Shown piece after piece: positions 18,705 to 27,972 of a stretch of DNA of 64,000 bases. Under the pieces are notes generated by a model, which ran no database searches, was not told the DNA's origin, and saw only the letters and a list, made by a program, of their open reading frames with translations. The position numbers and the translations under genes were made by a program. Source of the stretch: Ruegeria lacuscaerulensis (GTDB taxonomy: Bacteria; Pseudomonadota; Alphaproteobacteria; Rhodobacterales; Rhodobacteraceae); contig NZ_WQDY01000011.1 in NCBI RefSeq assembly GCF_013033355.1, forward strand, positions 113,486-177,485, written 5' to 3'. Positions within the stretch are counted from its first letter, which is position 1, and each line of letters begins with the position of its first letter.

Positions 18705-19051
18705 CAAACGGCCTCCATATCAAACGAGACTATGATTGCGGCATTGGCGATAACGGTGTGACCTTGCGCATCAGGCTTTTCTATATCCAATCCCCCTTGA
18801 TTGACCTGGATCGAAGGTCTCCCATAGGGAAAAACGGCCTTTAACGCCTCGACATCCACCTTATCCGGTTGGGCTACGCCGATTTCGGCATCAATGATCA
18901 TGGCCTCTTTCGGAAAGCCGAACAGCTCTGCCATATTGACCGAGTTGTGCCACAAGGCATCATTGATCGCGCGCAGCGCAGCCTCGGTATAGTCGTGGCG
19001 GCGCAAGGACGTTCCCATGCCAAATTCAACAAGAATACGTGTTTTAGCCAT
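18704..19051 (-). CDS. Lin0512 family protein (copy A)
   Basis: 115 aa, closer to the family norm than copy B: RILVEFGMGTSLRRHDYTEAALRAINDALWHNS, IGVAQPDKVD, FPYGRP, GGLDIEKPDAQGHTVIANAAI. The start at 19051 has GAGG 7-8 bases upstream; an in-frame upstream ATG at 19066 precedes that site and is not used. The pair is separated from trxA by a terminator, so the two copies have their own promoter or depend on read-through. Confidence 0.72.
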   Translation of the reverse strand: MAKTRILVEFGMGTSLRRHDYTEAALRAINDALWHNSVNMAELFGFPKEAMIIDAEIGVAQPDKVDVEALKAVFPYGRPSIQVNQGGLDIEKPDAQGHTVIANAAIIVSFDMEAV

Positions 19052-19066
19052 TTGATCCTCGGTCAC

Positions 19067-19096
19067 AAAAAAGGCGCCCCTAGTGGGACGCCTTTT
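19067..19096 (-). terminator. intrinsic terminator after trxA
   Basis: On the minus strand AAGGCGTCCC, loop ACTA, GGGGCGCCTT then a run of six T. A 10-bp stem with one G-T pair. It closes the long addB-addA-trxA run and isolates the Lin0512 pair. Confidence 0.88.
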
Positions 19097-19116
19097 ATTT
19101 CGGTTGATCCAATGGA

Positions 19117-19437
19117 TCAGATGGACTCTTCGATCCAGCTTTGCAGCGCGGCTTTGGGTGCCGCGCCTGCGCGGTTCGAAACAACCTGACCGTCCTTGAA
19201 GATGAACAGCGCGGGAATACCGCGTACACCCATCGCTGCAGCGGCGTTCGGGTTGCTGTCCACGTCTACCTTGGCAATTTTCACTTTGCCGCCATACTCG
19301 GTCGCCAGCTCTTCCAGAGCGGGGCCGATTTGCTTACAGGGGCCACACCATTCTGCCCAGAAATCGACAACAACAGGGATGTCGGAATTCTTGACTTCGG
19401 CGTCAAAGGTATCGTCGGTTACGGCTACGGTCGACAT
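19117..19437 (-). CDS. trxA: thioredoxin
   Basis: Cytoplasmic dithiol reductant of ribonucleotide reductase and other enzymes. The active site WCGPCK has Cys31 and Cys34, the cis-proline is in RGIPALFIF, and the buried DFWAEW aspartate is present. Length 106 aa is standard for TrxA. It is the last gene of the leftward run and is followed by an intrinsic terminator. The gap to addA upstream is 60 bases. Confidence 0.96.
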   Translation of the reverse strand: MSTVAVTDDTFDAEVKNSDIPVVVDFWAEWCGPCKQIGPALEELATEYGGKVKIAKVDVDSNPNAAAAMGVRGIPALFIFKDGQVVSNRAGAAPKAALQSWIEESI

Positions 19438-19497
19438 ATTCTGTCTCCTGAATGGGGAATGCTTGGCTTCAGAACCTAGGCACGGGGTATCCCGAGG

Positions 19498-22400
19498 TCA
19501 AGGTATCTGGGCGCGGGTCAGTGCTTGGGTCACAAGTTCGTGTGGCAACCACATCAACTGCGCGGTACGGGTCCATAGGATGGCGGTTTTCACTTTTCGG
19601 TCGGGATAGATTTGGGCCATCGCTTGCGCATAAGCTCCCATCTGCCGCAAAAGACCCTCGGGGCACGCGGTCGAGGCCTCTGGAACGGTGGCGTTTGATT
19701 TAAAATCAATCACCTGCACCTCAGTTTCGGTTACGATCAGCCGGTCAATCACCCCATGCATTCGTTGACCGCCCAGATCTGCGCTAACAGGAACTTCGGC
19801 CAGCGTGTTTTCCGCAAAGACAGGCTGCAATTGGCCCGAGGTCAGAACGGCCTTTGCCTCTGCCAGCAGATCGATGCGTTCGATGTCTTGCATATCGGGA
19901 AGTACTCTGGCGCAAAGCTGCGGCCAGTCCTGATGTGGTGCGCCGGGCAGGTGTTCCAGCAACAGATGCAGGCGGGTGCCCCTGAGTTTGGCGGCCTCTT
20001 CATCCTGTCCTGCATCACCGGGCAGCGCCTTGGCTCCACCCAGATTCGAAGGGCTGAGCGTCTCGGACTGCGGCAAAGGCGGCGCGGCGGGGGGTTCAAA
20101 CATTGCGGGCAGATCAGTCTGCGTGGTTTCGGCCTGTTCCTGTTCGACAAGCGACAGCGCGTCCCAATTCCCATGCGACAGGCGCAGAGTTTCCGAGCCC
20201 GGCAGTTGCGTGGCCCCTGCCCGCGCCATTGCCGCTTCGACCATCTGATACCAGCTGGTGCCATCCTTGCCGACATCGCCCGCGGCCCCGACGATCAGCC
20301 ACTTTTCTGCCCGTGTCAGAGCCACATAGAGCAATCTCAGGCGCTCATTCTCTTCCCGCGCGCGGGCCTCAGACCGGGCTTGAGCAATCAACGCGGGTGA
20401 GGCATCCGCGGGCACTTTCCACAAAGGCACCCCCTCGCCCACCATGATCTCGGCATCGCGAGGGGCTTGACGTTTTCCGGTATCGGGCAGGATCACGATC
20501 GGAGCCTCCAGCCCCTTGGAGCCATGCACTGTCATCACCCGGATCATGTTGCCGACGCCGCTCATCTGACGTTTGATTTCCAGATCGTCGGTTTGCATCC
20601 AGACCAGAAAACCGGTCAGGCTGGGAATATCCGTGCGTTCATAGGCCAGCGCCTGCGACAGCAGCGCGTTGATGCCGTCTTCAGCCTCGGCCCCCAGACG
20701 GCCCAGCAATTTGCGCCGCCCGTCATGGCGGGTCAGGATGCGCTCGATCAGGTCATAGGGGCGCAGAAAGTCGATCTGGCCGCGCAGGTCATTCAGAATC
20801 TCAAGCGTTTCGGGGAAATCCTCGGCCCGGTGGCGCAGGGCGGCCCATAGGAACTGCTCGGACCGCCGGTGTGCCAGATCGAATAGCTGCTGCTCGCTCC
20901 ACCCGAATAACGGTGATTTCAGCACAGTGGCCAGCGACAGACTGTCTTCGGGCGTGGCCAGAAAGCTGAGCAGCGCAGCCAGATCTTTCACCGCCAGTTC
21001 CGCCCCGACCTTCAGCCGGTCGGCCCCGGCGATGGGCAGGCGCAGGGCCTTGCAGGCGCGGATGATCTCGGCAAACAGATCGGACCGGCGCTGCACAAGG
21101 ATCAGGAAATCGCCCGGCTGCACCTTACGCCGCACGAACGCGCCGGGGGAGTCGCCATCCTCGGGGATCGTTTCGCCCCGGTCGATCATGTCCTTGATCG
21201 AGTGTGCCACCTTTTCCGCCAGAATGACCGTGTGATGCCGCGCGTCGGGGCGATCGACGGGATCGGTCCAGTCGCCGTCTTCTTCGTCCTCGACCTTTTC
21301 AACCACCGGCCACAGATCGACCCGCCCCGGCAGGCTGGTCTTGAACGCGCGGTGCAAGGCTTTGTCCTGAAACCCGGCCTCGGCGTGGCCTTCGAACAGA
21401 ATATTGACCAAAGACAGGATCGCGCTGGACGAGCGGAAGGAATATTCCAACTCCAAACTCTTAAGTTTAGAGCCTGAATTGATCAACCGCCGCCCGAATT
21501 CCTGCTGCATTTGGTCAAAGGCTGCAGGGTCCGCGCCTTGGAAGGAATAGATCGACTGTTTCTTGTCGCCGACCACAAAGATCGTGCGCTCAACCCCGGA
21601 CCTGGCCCCCTCGCCGCTGGTGAATTCCTGCGCCAGTTTCTCGACCACGTCCCATTGGTCGGGGCTGGTGTCCTGCGCCTCGTCCACCAGAATGTGGTCG
21701 ATGCCGCCATCCAGCCGGTACAGCACCCATTCGGCAACCGCCGGGTCGTTCAGCACTTGCCGCGCGCGCAGAATCAGATCGTCGAAATCCAGCCAGCCAC
21801 GCAGCTGCTTGCGGCGCTCATATTCTGGCAGAAAGGCAGAGGCGAACCGGTGCAGCACATGGGTCTTGCGCGCCGCCACGAGCGCCAGCCGCTGTTCCCG
21901 CGCAGCCTCGATGCGCAGCATCAACGCCTCAAGCTGTGGCATCTGCCCGGCCAATGCGCCTTCGCGCAGGGCTTTGGTCGGGAACGCGTTGATCTTGGCG
22001 GTAAAGGGTTCTTTGGCGGCCTTTCCGGTTAGAAACACGCTTTCCAAAACAGGCAGGCTACTGATCCGGGGTTCGGTGAACGCCGCCAGTTTTGCCGCTG
22101 CTTTGGCGTTATTGCCGCCGCTTTCCGTCAACGCGGGCAGGATCGTGCGGATCAGGTCGACCTCACCGCCCAGAAACACGCGCGCGATCAGGGCGTCTTC
22201 GTCGAATCCGTCGGGCAGGTCGAACCGGCCCGGCAGCTCGGCCCAGCCCAAGGGCTGCGCAAACAGGTTGCGCTTATGGCTGATCGCGGCGGTCAAATTG
22301 TCGAACCCGGTATCGGTGACAAACCGCGCCACATCCTCGATCAGAGCGGCATGAGGGCCTTCGGCGAAATCCTCGACGATTTCTTCGCGCAGCAAGGCGG

Positions 22401-22857
22401 CGGCGCGGTCTTCCATCTCGGAAAACTGCGGGCTGACCCCGGCCTCCAGCGGGAATCGCCGCAGAAGTGACGCGCAGAAGGAGTGGATCGTCTGGATTTT
22501 CAGCCCGCCCGGCGTTTCAATCGCGCGGGCAAAGAGCGTGCGCGCCTGTGCCAGACGGTCGGGATCAATCCGGCCGGGGACGCCCAGATCGGTCAGTTGC
22601 GCCAGCAGCGCCGCGTCACCCAGCATCGCCCATTCGCCCAGCCGTTTGAACAGACGGTTCTGCATCTCACTGGCGGCGGCTTTGGTGTAGGTCAGGCACA
22701 AGATGTGCTGCGGCTGCACCCCGTCCAGCAGTAACCGCGCCACCCTGTCGGTCAGAACCCGCGTTTTGCCCGAGCCCGCATTTGCCGCCAGCCAGGTCGA
22801 GGCATCGGGCCGCGCTGCCTGCACCTGCCGTTCGGTCGCGTCGTTGCGGGCGCTCAT
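19498..22857 (-). CDS. addA: double-strand break repair helicase-nuclease AddA
   Basis: UvrD-type helicase with a C-terminal RecB-family nuclease; with AddB it resects double-strand breaks for RecA loading. Walker A NAGSGKT is at 26-32, Walker B HILVDEAQDTSPDQW near 390, and motif IV-like VVGDKKQSIYSFQGAD. The C-terminal nuclease motif VIDFKSN is intact. Length 1119 aa is normal for alphaproteobacterial AddA. The ATG at 22857 overlaps the addB stop by ATGA. Confidence 0.94.
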   Translation of the reverse strand: MSARNDATERQVQAARPDASTWLAANAGSGKTRVLTDRVARLLLDGVQPQHILCLTYTKAAASEMQNRLFKRLGEWAMLGDAALLAQLTDLGVPGRIDPDRLAQARTLFARAIETPGGLKIQTIHSFCASLLRRFPLEAGVSPQFSEMEDRAAALLREEIVEDFAEGPHAALIEDVARFVTDTGFDNLTAAISHKRNLFAQPLGWAELPGRFDLPDGFDEDALIARVFLGGEVDLIRTILPALTESGGNNAKAAAKLAAFTEPRISSLPVLESVFLTGKAAKEPFTAKINAFPTKALREGALAGQMPQLEALMLRIEAAREQRLALVAARKTHVLHRFASAFLPEYERRKQLRGWLDFDDLILRARQVLNDPAVAEWVLYRLDGGIDHILVDEAQDTSPDQWDVVEKLAQEFTSGEGARSGVERTIFVVGDKKQSIYSFQGADPAAFDQMQQEFGRRLINSGSKLKSLELEYSFRSSSAILSLVNILFEGHAEAGFQDKALHRAFKTSLPGRVDLWPVVEKVEDEEDGDWTDPVDRPDARHHTVILAEKVAHSIKDMIDRGETIPEDGDSPGAFVRRKVQPGDFLILVQRRSDLFAEIIRACKALRLPIAGADRLKVGAELAVKDLAALLSFLATPEDSLSLATVLKSPLFGWSEQQLFDLAHRRSEQFLWAALRHRAEDFPETLEILNDLRGQIDFLRPYDLIERILTRHDGRRKLLGRLGAEAEDGINALLSQALAYERTDIPSLTGFLVWMQTDDLEIKRQMSGVGNMIRVMTVHGSKGLEAPIVILPDTGKRQAPRDAEIMVGEGVPLWKVPADASPALIAQARSEARAREENERLRLLYVALTRAEKWLIVGAAGDVGKDGTSWYQMVEAAMARAGATQLPGSETLRLSHGNWDALSLVEQEQAETTQTDLPAMFEPPAAPPLPQSETLSPSNLGGAKALPGDAGQDEEAAKLRGTRLHLLLEHLPGAPHQDWPQLCARVLPDMQDIERIDLLAEAKAVLTSGQLQPVFAENTLAEVPVSADLGGQRMHGVIDRLIVTETEVQVIDFKSNATVPEASTACPEGLLRQMGAYAQAMAQIYPDRKVKTAILWTRTAQLMWLPHELVTQALTRAQIP

Positions 22858-25781
22858 GTCAGATCCTCGGGCTTGGTGTCTGCGGTGCGGTCCCATTCGC
22901 CGAACCGGGCCAGATGGTCGTAATCGCCAGAGTCGGTGTCTTTGTGCAGCATCCGACGCGAGGAAAAGCCTTGGTTAGGCTCTAAATAAGCCGAAATCAG
23001 CTCTTTTAGCTCGGCCAACACCTTGTCCGTCGGTTCTTTCGCTAACGGTGCGGGCACTTCTTTGTAGCTGCCGCCCATGCCGATAAACACCGCCTCAGCC
23101 ACGGGCAGAGGGTCAAAACCCTCGATCCCGCCCTGCTCGGCCATGGCGGCTTCGATCAGCAGTTGCTTGTCAAATTTGGACTGCTGGCTTTCGGTCGGAG
23201 GCGCACCGGTTTTGTAATCCACCAGCCGCAGCGCGCCCCGGCTGTTCAGGTCGATCCGGTCGGCGCGGCCTGCGATGGTAAAATTCAGCGGCTCTAGCAC
23301 CAGCTTCATAGCGGCCTCAAACGCCACGGGCCCGCCATCGCTGCGTCGGGCGGTTTCGGCGCGTAAGAAGTCATCGGCGATCCGCTCCAGCCGTGCCAGC
23401 CACAATTTGCGGGCGGTGGGCCACGCAACATGTTGATCCAGAAGGGTTTCTGCGCGTTTCAGAAATGTTTCGCGGGTCAGCAGTGCGGTGTCCAATACGC
23501 TGTCCTTGACGAAATGTTCCAGAATCTCGTGGATCACGATGCCACGCAATAACGCATCGGGGGCCTGCACCAACGGGTCCAGAGGCCGCAGCCGCAGCAC
23601 ATGTTTGGCGTAAATCGCATAAGGGTCCCGTATCAGGCGCTTGATCTCGGTCACGCTCAGGCGACGCGGGCGCGACGCGATCGGTGGGCGCGGGGACGGG
23701 CGCGACGCCGCCGAAATTTCGGGCGCGATTTCAAGTTGTTCCGACCAGCTCAGCCATTTCTGCCCGCGCCCGCGCATGGCCGAAAGGGCGGCTCGACCGC
23801 CCTGTTCCGGCAGGCCCTGCAACAGGTTCGTCAAACGGTTCAACCAGCGCGACGGCACGGTTTCGGCATCATCGGATCGGGTGGCCCGGGTCAGCCAGAC
23901 CTCGGGCGCGCCGATGGCCTGTTGGAAATCATGCGCCGACAGACCAATCCGCCGTTCGGGCAACAACAATCCGGCCTTGGCGCGCATCTGGCGGTTCAGC
24001 CAGGGATCAGGGCTGGGGGCTTCGGGCCAACTGCCTTCGTTCAATCCGCCAAGAATCAGCAGATCGGCCCCCTGCACCCGCGCCTCAAGCGTGCCCCAGA
24101 TCATGATATGGGGATGCGGTGCGTCGCGATCCCGTACCTCTTCGCCTGACAGCAATGCACCCAGCAAATCCGCAAAGTCATGCGCCGTCATGGGACCACC
24201 ATGACCAGCTTCTTCCGTAAGTGCGGTCAGAACCGACAAAGCCTTTTGCCCTGCGTTCTTGTCCCAAAGCGTACCGGGACCCCCGGTATTTCCGGCTGAA
24301 ATCGCTTCGGCCAGGTCGCGTAACCGGATGACCCAGTCCGATAGTGGCAGTTCTGTGGTCACCTGCTGGTCGCAGAAGTGATGCGACACCCAACGAACCC
24401 AATCATCCGGCACCTCTTTGCGGATCGCAAACGCGATCAGGCTGCGGCTGTCCGGGAACGGAGGCCCATGCCGCCGCAGGTCAAGCTCCAGATCGCGCGT
24501 GTGCAGCAGATGCGTACCGCGATCGCCACCATCGTGGCAAAGGGGATGTTTTAGCAGTGTCAGCAGGGCCTCGCCATCCAGCCGTCGCGCAAACAATCCG
24601 GCCACATGGCGCAGGAATCGCCCCGGTGGTGAAAGCTGCAGCGGCAGACCTGCGCTGTCATCTGGCATAATGTTCCATCGATCCAAAGCAGCACTGACTT
24701 GCCGCGTCAGCATCCGGTCTGGGGTGATCAGAGCAGCGGTCTGACCTGTCTCGGCCGCTTGCCGCAAGCGGAGAGCAATGGCCAGCGCCTCGTCCCGCGG
24801 CGATTGTGCCTCGACCAGGGTCAGGTCTTTCGTCGCGCTGTCCAAATCCGTCAGCTTGGGCCCTTCGGACATCCAGGCATCCGTGATCGGTGCTGGGCGT
24901 AATGCTAGGGAAACCAACCGGTTACGCGCTGGTGACGGAGGTGTATCAGGTGTCCACGGCGTGACTTGATCGGGCCTCAGATCAAGCTGAGTTATCAATT
25001 TGTGAAATCGGTATTGCGGGTGATCTTCCGAGGTCAGGGCATCGTCCAATCCCCGCCAGACGTGATCAGGCTGATCGAAGTCGTAACCTGGCAGGATCAA
25101 AGCACCCTGTGGAAGGCGCGCCACCGCCTCCATCAGCATCAGTGTGGTGCCGCGTGATCCGGTCGATCCCGCCAGAATGACCGGATGTTGCGGAGGTGCG
25201 TCCCGCCACCGCGCAATAAGGTTTTCGACGACGATGCGCTGCCGGGCCTGCGCGTCCAGCGCATCGGGCCCTGCGTCGATGAATTGATCTGCGATCCCAA
25301 TAAAGGCCTGCGCGCGTGCCCAATGGCCAGACAAGTCGCTGACATCCAGCTGCCCGATTGCCTCGGGCGACACGCCCTCGCCCTGCATTTCGTCGATCAA
25401 TGCGGACAGACTGTCAGACAAATCGAACAGCGAAGATCGCGCCGCCAGATCAGGTTGTTGGTCCAGTAGTTTTGAGACCAGCTGTGTCAACTCCAACCGC
25501 CTGCGTAGTGCCGGAATAGCTGGCGGAACGCTAGCCAGGTCAACGCTTTCGCCCAAGTCTGTGACCAAGGACAAACGCGGCAGAAGGCATGCTGGCCCTT
25601 GGTCGAACAACTCGCGCACACGTCGAGCCATTCGCCTTGTGTTTACCACCAGCTGCACCTTGGCCAATTCCTCGGGCGGATAGTCCTTGCTGCGGTGACG
25701 CAACCCTTTCACCAAAGCGGCCGGAAAATCCGTGCCGGGGGGAACGGCAAATACACGGGGCAGACCGCTGGGGTCAAACAT
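22854..25781 (-). CDS. addB: double-strand break repair protein AddB
   Basis: Partner of AddA, 975 aa, of the alphaproteobacterial AddB type: an inactivated helicase-like body and a C-terminal PD-(D/E)xK nuclease with LRLVDYKTGAPP near residue 880. The N-terminus FAVPPGTDFPAALVKGL is characteristic. I start it at the ATG 25781, which overlaps murU by eight bases; the frame is open upstream within murU but that portion is not AddB-like. Confidence 0.92.
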   Translation of the reverse strand: MFDPSGLPRVFAVPPGTDFPAALVKGLRHRSKDYPPEELAKVQLVVNTRRMARRVRELFDQGPACLLPRLSLVTDLGESVDLASVPPAIPALRRRLELTQLVSKLLDQQPDLAARSSLFDLSDSLSALIDEMQGEGVSPEAIGQLDVSDLSGHWARAQAFIGIADQFIDAGPDALDAQARQRIVVENLIARWRDAPPQHPVILAGSTGSRGTTLMLMEAVARLPQGALILPGYDFDQPDHVWRGLDDALTSEDHPQYRFHKLITQLDLRPDQVTPWTPDTPPSPARNRLVSLALRPAPITDAWMSEGPKLTDLDSATKDLTLVEAQSPRDEALAIALRLRQAAETGQTAALITPDRMLTRQVSAALDRWNIMPDDSAGLPLQLSPPGRFLRHVAGLFARRLDGEALLTLLKHPLCHDGGDRGTHLLHTRDLELDLRRHGPPFPDSRSLIAFAIRKEVPDDWVRWVSHHFCDQQVTTELPLSDWVIRLRDLAEAISAGNTGGPGTLWDKNAGQKALSVLTALTEEAGHGGPMTAHDFADLLGALLSGEEVRDRDAPHPHIMIWGTLEARVQGADLLILGGLNEGSWPEAPSPDPWLNRQMRAKAGLLLPERRIGLSAHDFQQAIGAPEVWLTRATRSDDAETVPSRWLNRLTNLLQGLPEQGGRAALSAMRGRGQKWLSWSEQLEIAPEISAASRPSPRPPIASRPRRLSVTEIKRLIRDPYAIYAKHVLRLRPLDPLVQAPDALLRGIVIHEILEHFVKDSVLDTALLTRETFLKRAETLLDQHVAWPTARKLWLARLERIADDFLRAETARRSDGGPVAFEAAMKLVLEPLNFTIAGRADRIDLNSRGALRLVDYKTGAPPTESQQSKFDKQLLIEAAMAEQGGIEGFDPLPVAEAVFIGMGGSYKEVPAPLAKEPTDKVLAELKELISAYLEPNQGFSSRRMLHKDTDSGDYDHLARFGEWDRTADTKPEDLT

Positions 25782-26460
25782 CCGCCAACATCCTTTCAGC
25801 CAGAGCGATCCCTTCGGGACGGCCCACATCGCACCAGCGCCCGGGATATGTCAGGCCAAACAACCGACCGTTCTGATGCATTCGGTCCCACAAAACATTC
25901 AACGAAAACGCCTTGTCCGGGATATCGGCCAATCCATCGGTTTTCATGATCTGCGCGCCACCATAAACCAACCCCGGGCCGCGCGTGATGCGGCCGTTAC
26001 GATCTGCAGTGAAATCACCCTGACCCGCATGTCCAACGGCTTGGTCTGTTGGTATGCACATCAATAGCGCATCCATCTTTTCGGGATCCCAAGCATCCCG
26101 CAGCATCCCAAGTGGATTTGGCCCCGACCAGATCGCATCTGAATTCAGGGTGAAAACAGTACTAGACCCTAACAAAGGCAATGCTGCGCGCAATCCACCC
26201 CCTGTTTCAAGGATTTCGGGTTGTTCATGGGACAGCAAAACACCCTTGGGGGCAAGATGAGCCTCAAGCTGATCTGGAAGGTAATGCAGGTTGGCGACCT
26301 TACGAATTGGATCAAGGTCGTTGACCAAATCAAGCGCGTGGTCAATCAGTGGGCGGCCTGCGCATTCCACCAGAGGTTTCGGCCGATTCTTGGTCAGCGC
26401 ACCCATACGAGTTCCGAACCCGGCAGCAAACAGCATGATGGCATCAAGCGTGTCGGTCAT
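25774..26460 (-). CDS. murU: nucleotidyltransferase, probable N-acetylmuramate-1-phosphate uridylyltransferase MurU
   Basis: NTP-transferase fold with FAAGFGTRMG (11-20) and catalytic-lysine block NRPKPL. The Asp of LNSDAIW likely binds metal. In the cell-wall recycling pathway of Pseudomonas, AmgK makes MurNAc-1-phosphate and MurU converts it to UDP-MurNAc; the adjoining amgK-like gene makes that assignment the best one here. Length 228 aa agrees. Overlaps amgK by ATGA and addB by eight bases. Confidence 0.85.
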   Translation of the reverse strand: MTDTLDAIMLFAAGFGTRMGALTKNRPKPLVECAGRPLIDHALDLVNDLDPIRKVANLHYLPDQLEAHLAPKGVLLSHEQPEILETGGGLRAALPLLGSSTVFTLNSDAIWSGPNPLGMLRDAWDPEKMDALLMCIPTDQAVGHAGQGDFTADRNGRITRGPGLVYGGAQIMKTDGLADIPDKAFSLNVLWDRMHQNGRLFGLTYPGRWCDVGRPEGIALAERMLADV

Positions 26461-27461
26461 GATTGTCTGAGCTTTGCAAGGTTTTCCGGTGTCGGTGAAG
26501 GTAGCCCATCACGCAACAGATCGGACACAGTGACCAACGCGGGATGTTCCAGATCGCGCATCAAATGCGTCCATGTCGCGGGGATCAGGTCGACATATTG
26601 CGGTTTTCCATATTCCGTCGCCAATCGGGCAAATACACCGAGAATACGCAGGTTTCGTTGCGTTCCCAGAACGGCATATGCGGTGCGGAAATCGTGGTCG
26701 TTCACTGCGGTTGTCTGAATATACCTGTTAACCATCCGCATTTCGGTTCCAGGTGCTACATCCCGGCGCACATCTTGCAGAAGCGAGACCAGATCATAAG
26801 CGGGATGGCCCAGCATGGCTGTCTGAAAGTCCAGCAACCCAACGCGGGCAACGCCGTCGCGTTCAGGCAACCAAATCAGGTTTTCAGCGTGATAATCCCT
26901 TTGGACAACAACTTTTGTTCCCGCAGTTTCCCGGTGCAGGATATCTGCAAACCGGTGTTCGAACCGATCCCGTGCGTCCTCGTCATGCGATCCTTGAATC
27001 GACTGGGCGTATTTGGTGAACGACAGTGCGGCCAGTTCCGTCATCAAGGATGGGCCATAGGATGGCAATGAAAGCGTCGGTGCCTTGTGCAGCGTGATCA
27101 AAACGTCTGTGGCTGCCTCGTAGAATTCACGTTCCAACGTCGGAGATCGCCGCAGCACACGCGCAAATAGATCGTCGCCCAAATCCTCAAGCAACAAAAA
27201 GCCATATTCGGTATCTTCGGCATAAATTTCGGGCGCGCTAAGGCCGATGGATCGCAAATGGTTTGCCATTCGGACAAATGCTTCGACGGGTTCAGCCTGA
27301 CCCGGTGGCGAGTCCATCAAAACCGCTGTCTTGCCGGTATCCGGATCGGTCAGACGCTCATAACGGCGGTTCGAGGCGTCCCCGGCCAAAGGCGCACGCT
27401 GCGCATTTGCCCACGGGGTCTGAGCGATCAGCGCTTCGGCCAGCACAGCTCGGTTTGTCAT
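26457..27461 (-). CDS. amgK: anomeric MurNAc/GlcNAc kinase AmgK
   Basis: Aminoglycoside-phosphotransferase-fold kinase, 334 aa. The catalytic loop is RDYHAENL (His191, Asn194) and the metal-binding LLDFQTA follows (Asp211); LLEDLGDDLF is a further APH-family block. With murU immediately downstream it should phosphorylate recycled amino sugars at C1, bypassing de novo UDP-MurNAc synthesis. Start at 27461 overlaps the tsaE stop. Antibiotic phosphorylation is unlikely given the context. Confidence 0.87.
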   Translation of the reverse strand: MTNRAVLAEALIAQTPWANAQRAPLAGDASNRRYERLTDPDTGKTAVLMDSPPGQAEPVEAFVRMANHLRSIGLSAPEIYAEDTEYGFLLLEDLGDDLFARVLRRSPTLEREFYEAATDVLITLHKAPTLSLPSYGPSLMTELAALSFTKYAQSIQGSHDEDARDRFEHRFADILHRETAGTKVVVQRDYHAENLIWLPERDGVARVGLLDFQTAMLGHPAYDLVSLLQDVRRDVAPGTEMRMVNRYIQTTAVNDHDFRTAYAVLGTQRNLRILGVFARLATEYGKPQYVDLIPATWTHLMRDLEHPALVTVSDLLRDGLPSPTPENLAKLRQS

Positions 27462-27931
27462 TGCGCGGCCTCCAGTCTGTTGGCCCATTCGGTATTTACC
27501 CACGATAGGGTTACAAGGCGTTTTTCCACAGTGTTAGGGTCTGTTTCAAACGAAAGTGTCAAGGCATTTTCAGGTTGCATCGACCCGAGTTTGTCAGGCC
27601 ATTCCACAAGGCAAATCGCTGTTTCAAATGCCTCGGTCAGGCCAAGCTCATCGACCTCATCCACTGCGCCAAGGCGGTAAAGATCACAGTGCCAGATTTC
27701 TCCGATTTCGGTGTCATAAACCTGAACCAACGTGAATGTTGGCGAAGGAACGTCTTCGGGGATGCTCATTACCGATTGAATAAGACTGCGGGAGAAGTGG
27801 GTTTTTCCGCTACCAATTTCGCCTTCTAGCAAGAGAGTATCGCCCGGACGTAGAATCCGGCCCAACCGAGCGGCAAAATATGCCGTCTCACAAGGCGAGT
27901 TGAAGGTGATTGCAAAGGGCGCGGTCGTCAT
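27458..27931 (-). CDS. tsaE: tRNA threonylcarbamoyladenosine biosynthesis ATPase TsaE
   Basis: ATPase component of the bacterial t6A37 tRNA modification machinery (TsaB-TsaD-TsaE). Walker A GEIGSGKT is at residues 37-44, then SPTFTLVQVY, HCDLYRLG and VEWPDKLG, all family blocks. Product 157 aa. The ATG at 27931 is preferred over an in-frame one at 27952. Its partner tsaD is also in this window, at 40588-41682 in a separate operon. Confidence 0.93.
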   Translation of the reverse strand: MTTAPFAITFNSPCETAYFAARLGRILRPGDTLLLEGEIGSGKTHFSRSLIQSVMSIPEDVPSPTFTLVQVYDTEIGEIWHCDLYRLGAVDEVDELGLTEAFETAICLVEWPDKLGSMQPENALTLSFETDPNTVEKRLVTLSWVNTEWANRLEAAQ

Positions 27932-27972
27932 GGCGCCACAATGACGTCGCACCGGTTTGCCTGCAACCCGGT

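Noticed and set aside
26457..27461. Aminoglycoside resistance kinase
   Set aside because: The kinase fold is shared, but coupling to murU and tsaE indicates the cell-wall recycling enzyme AmgK.
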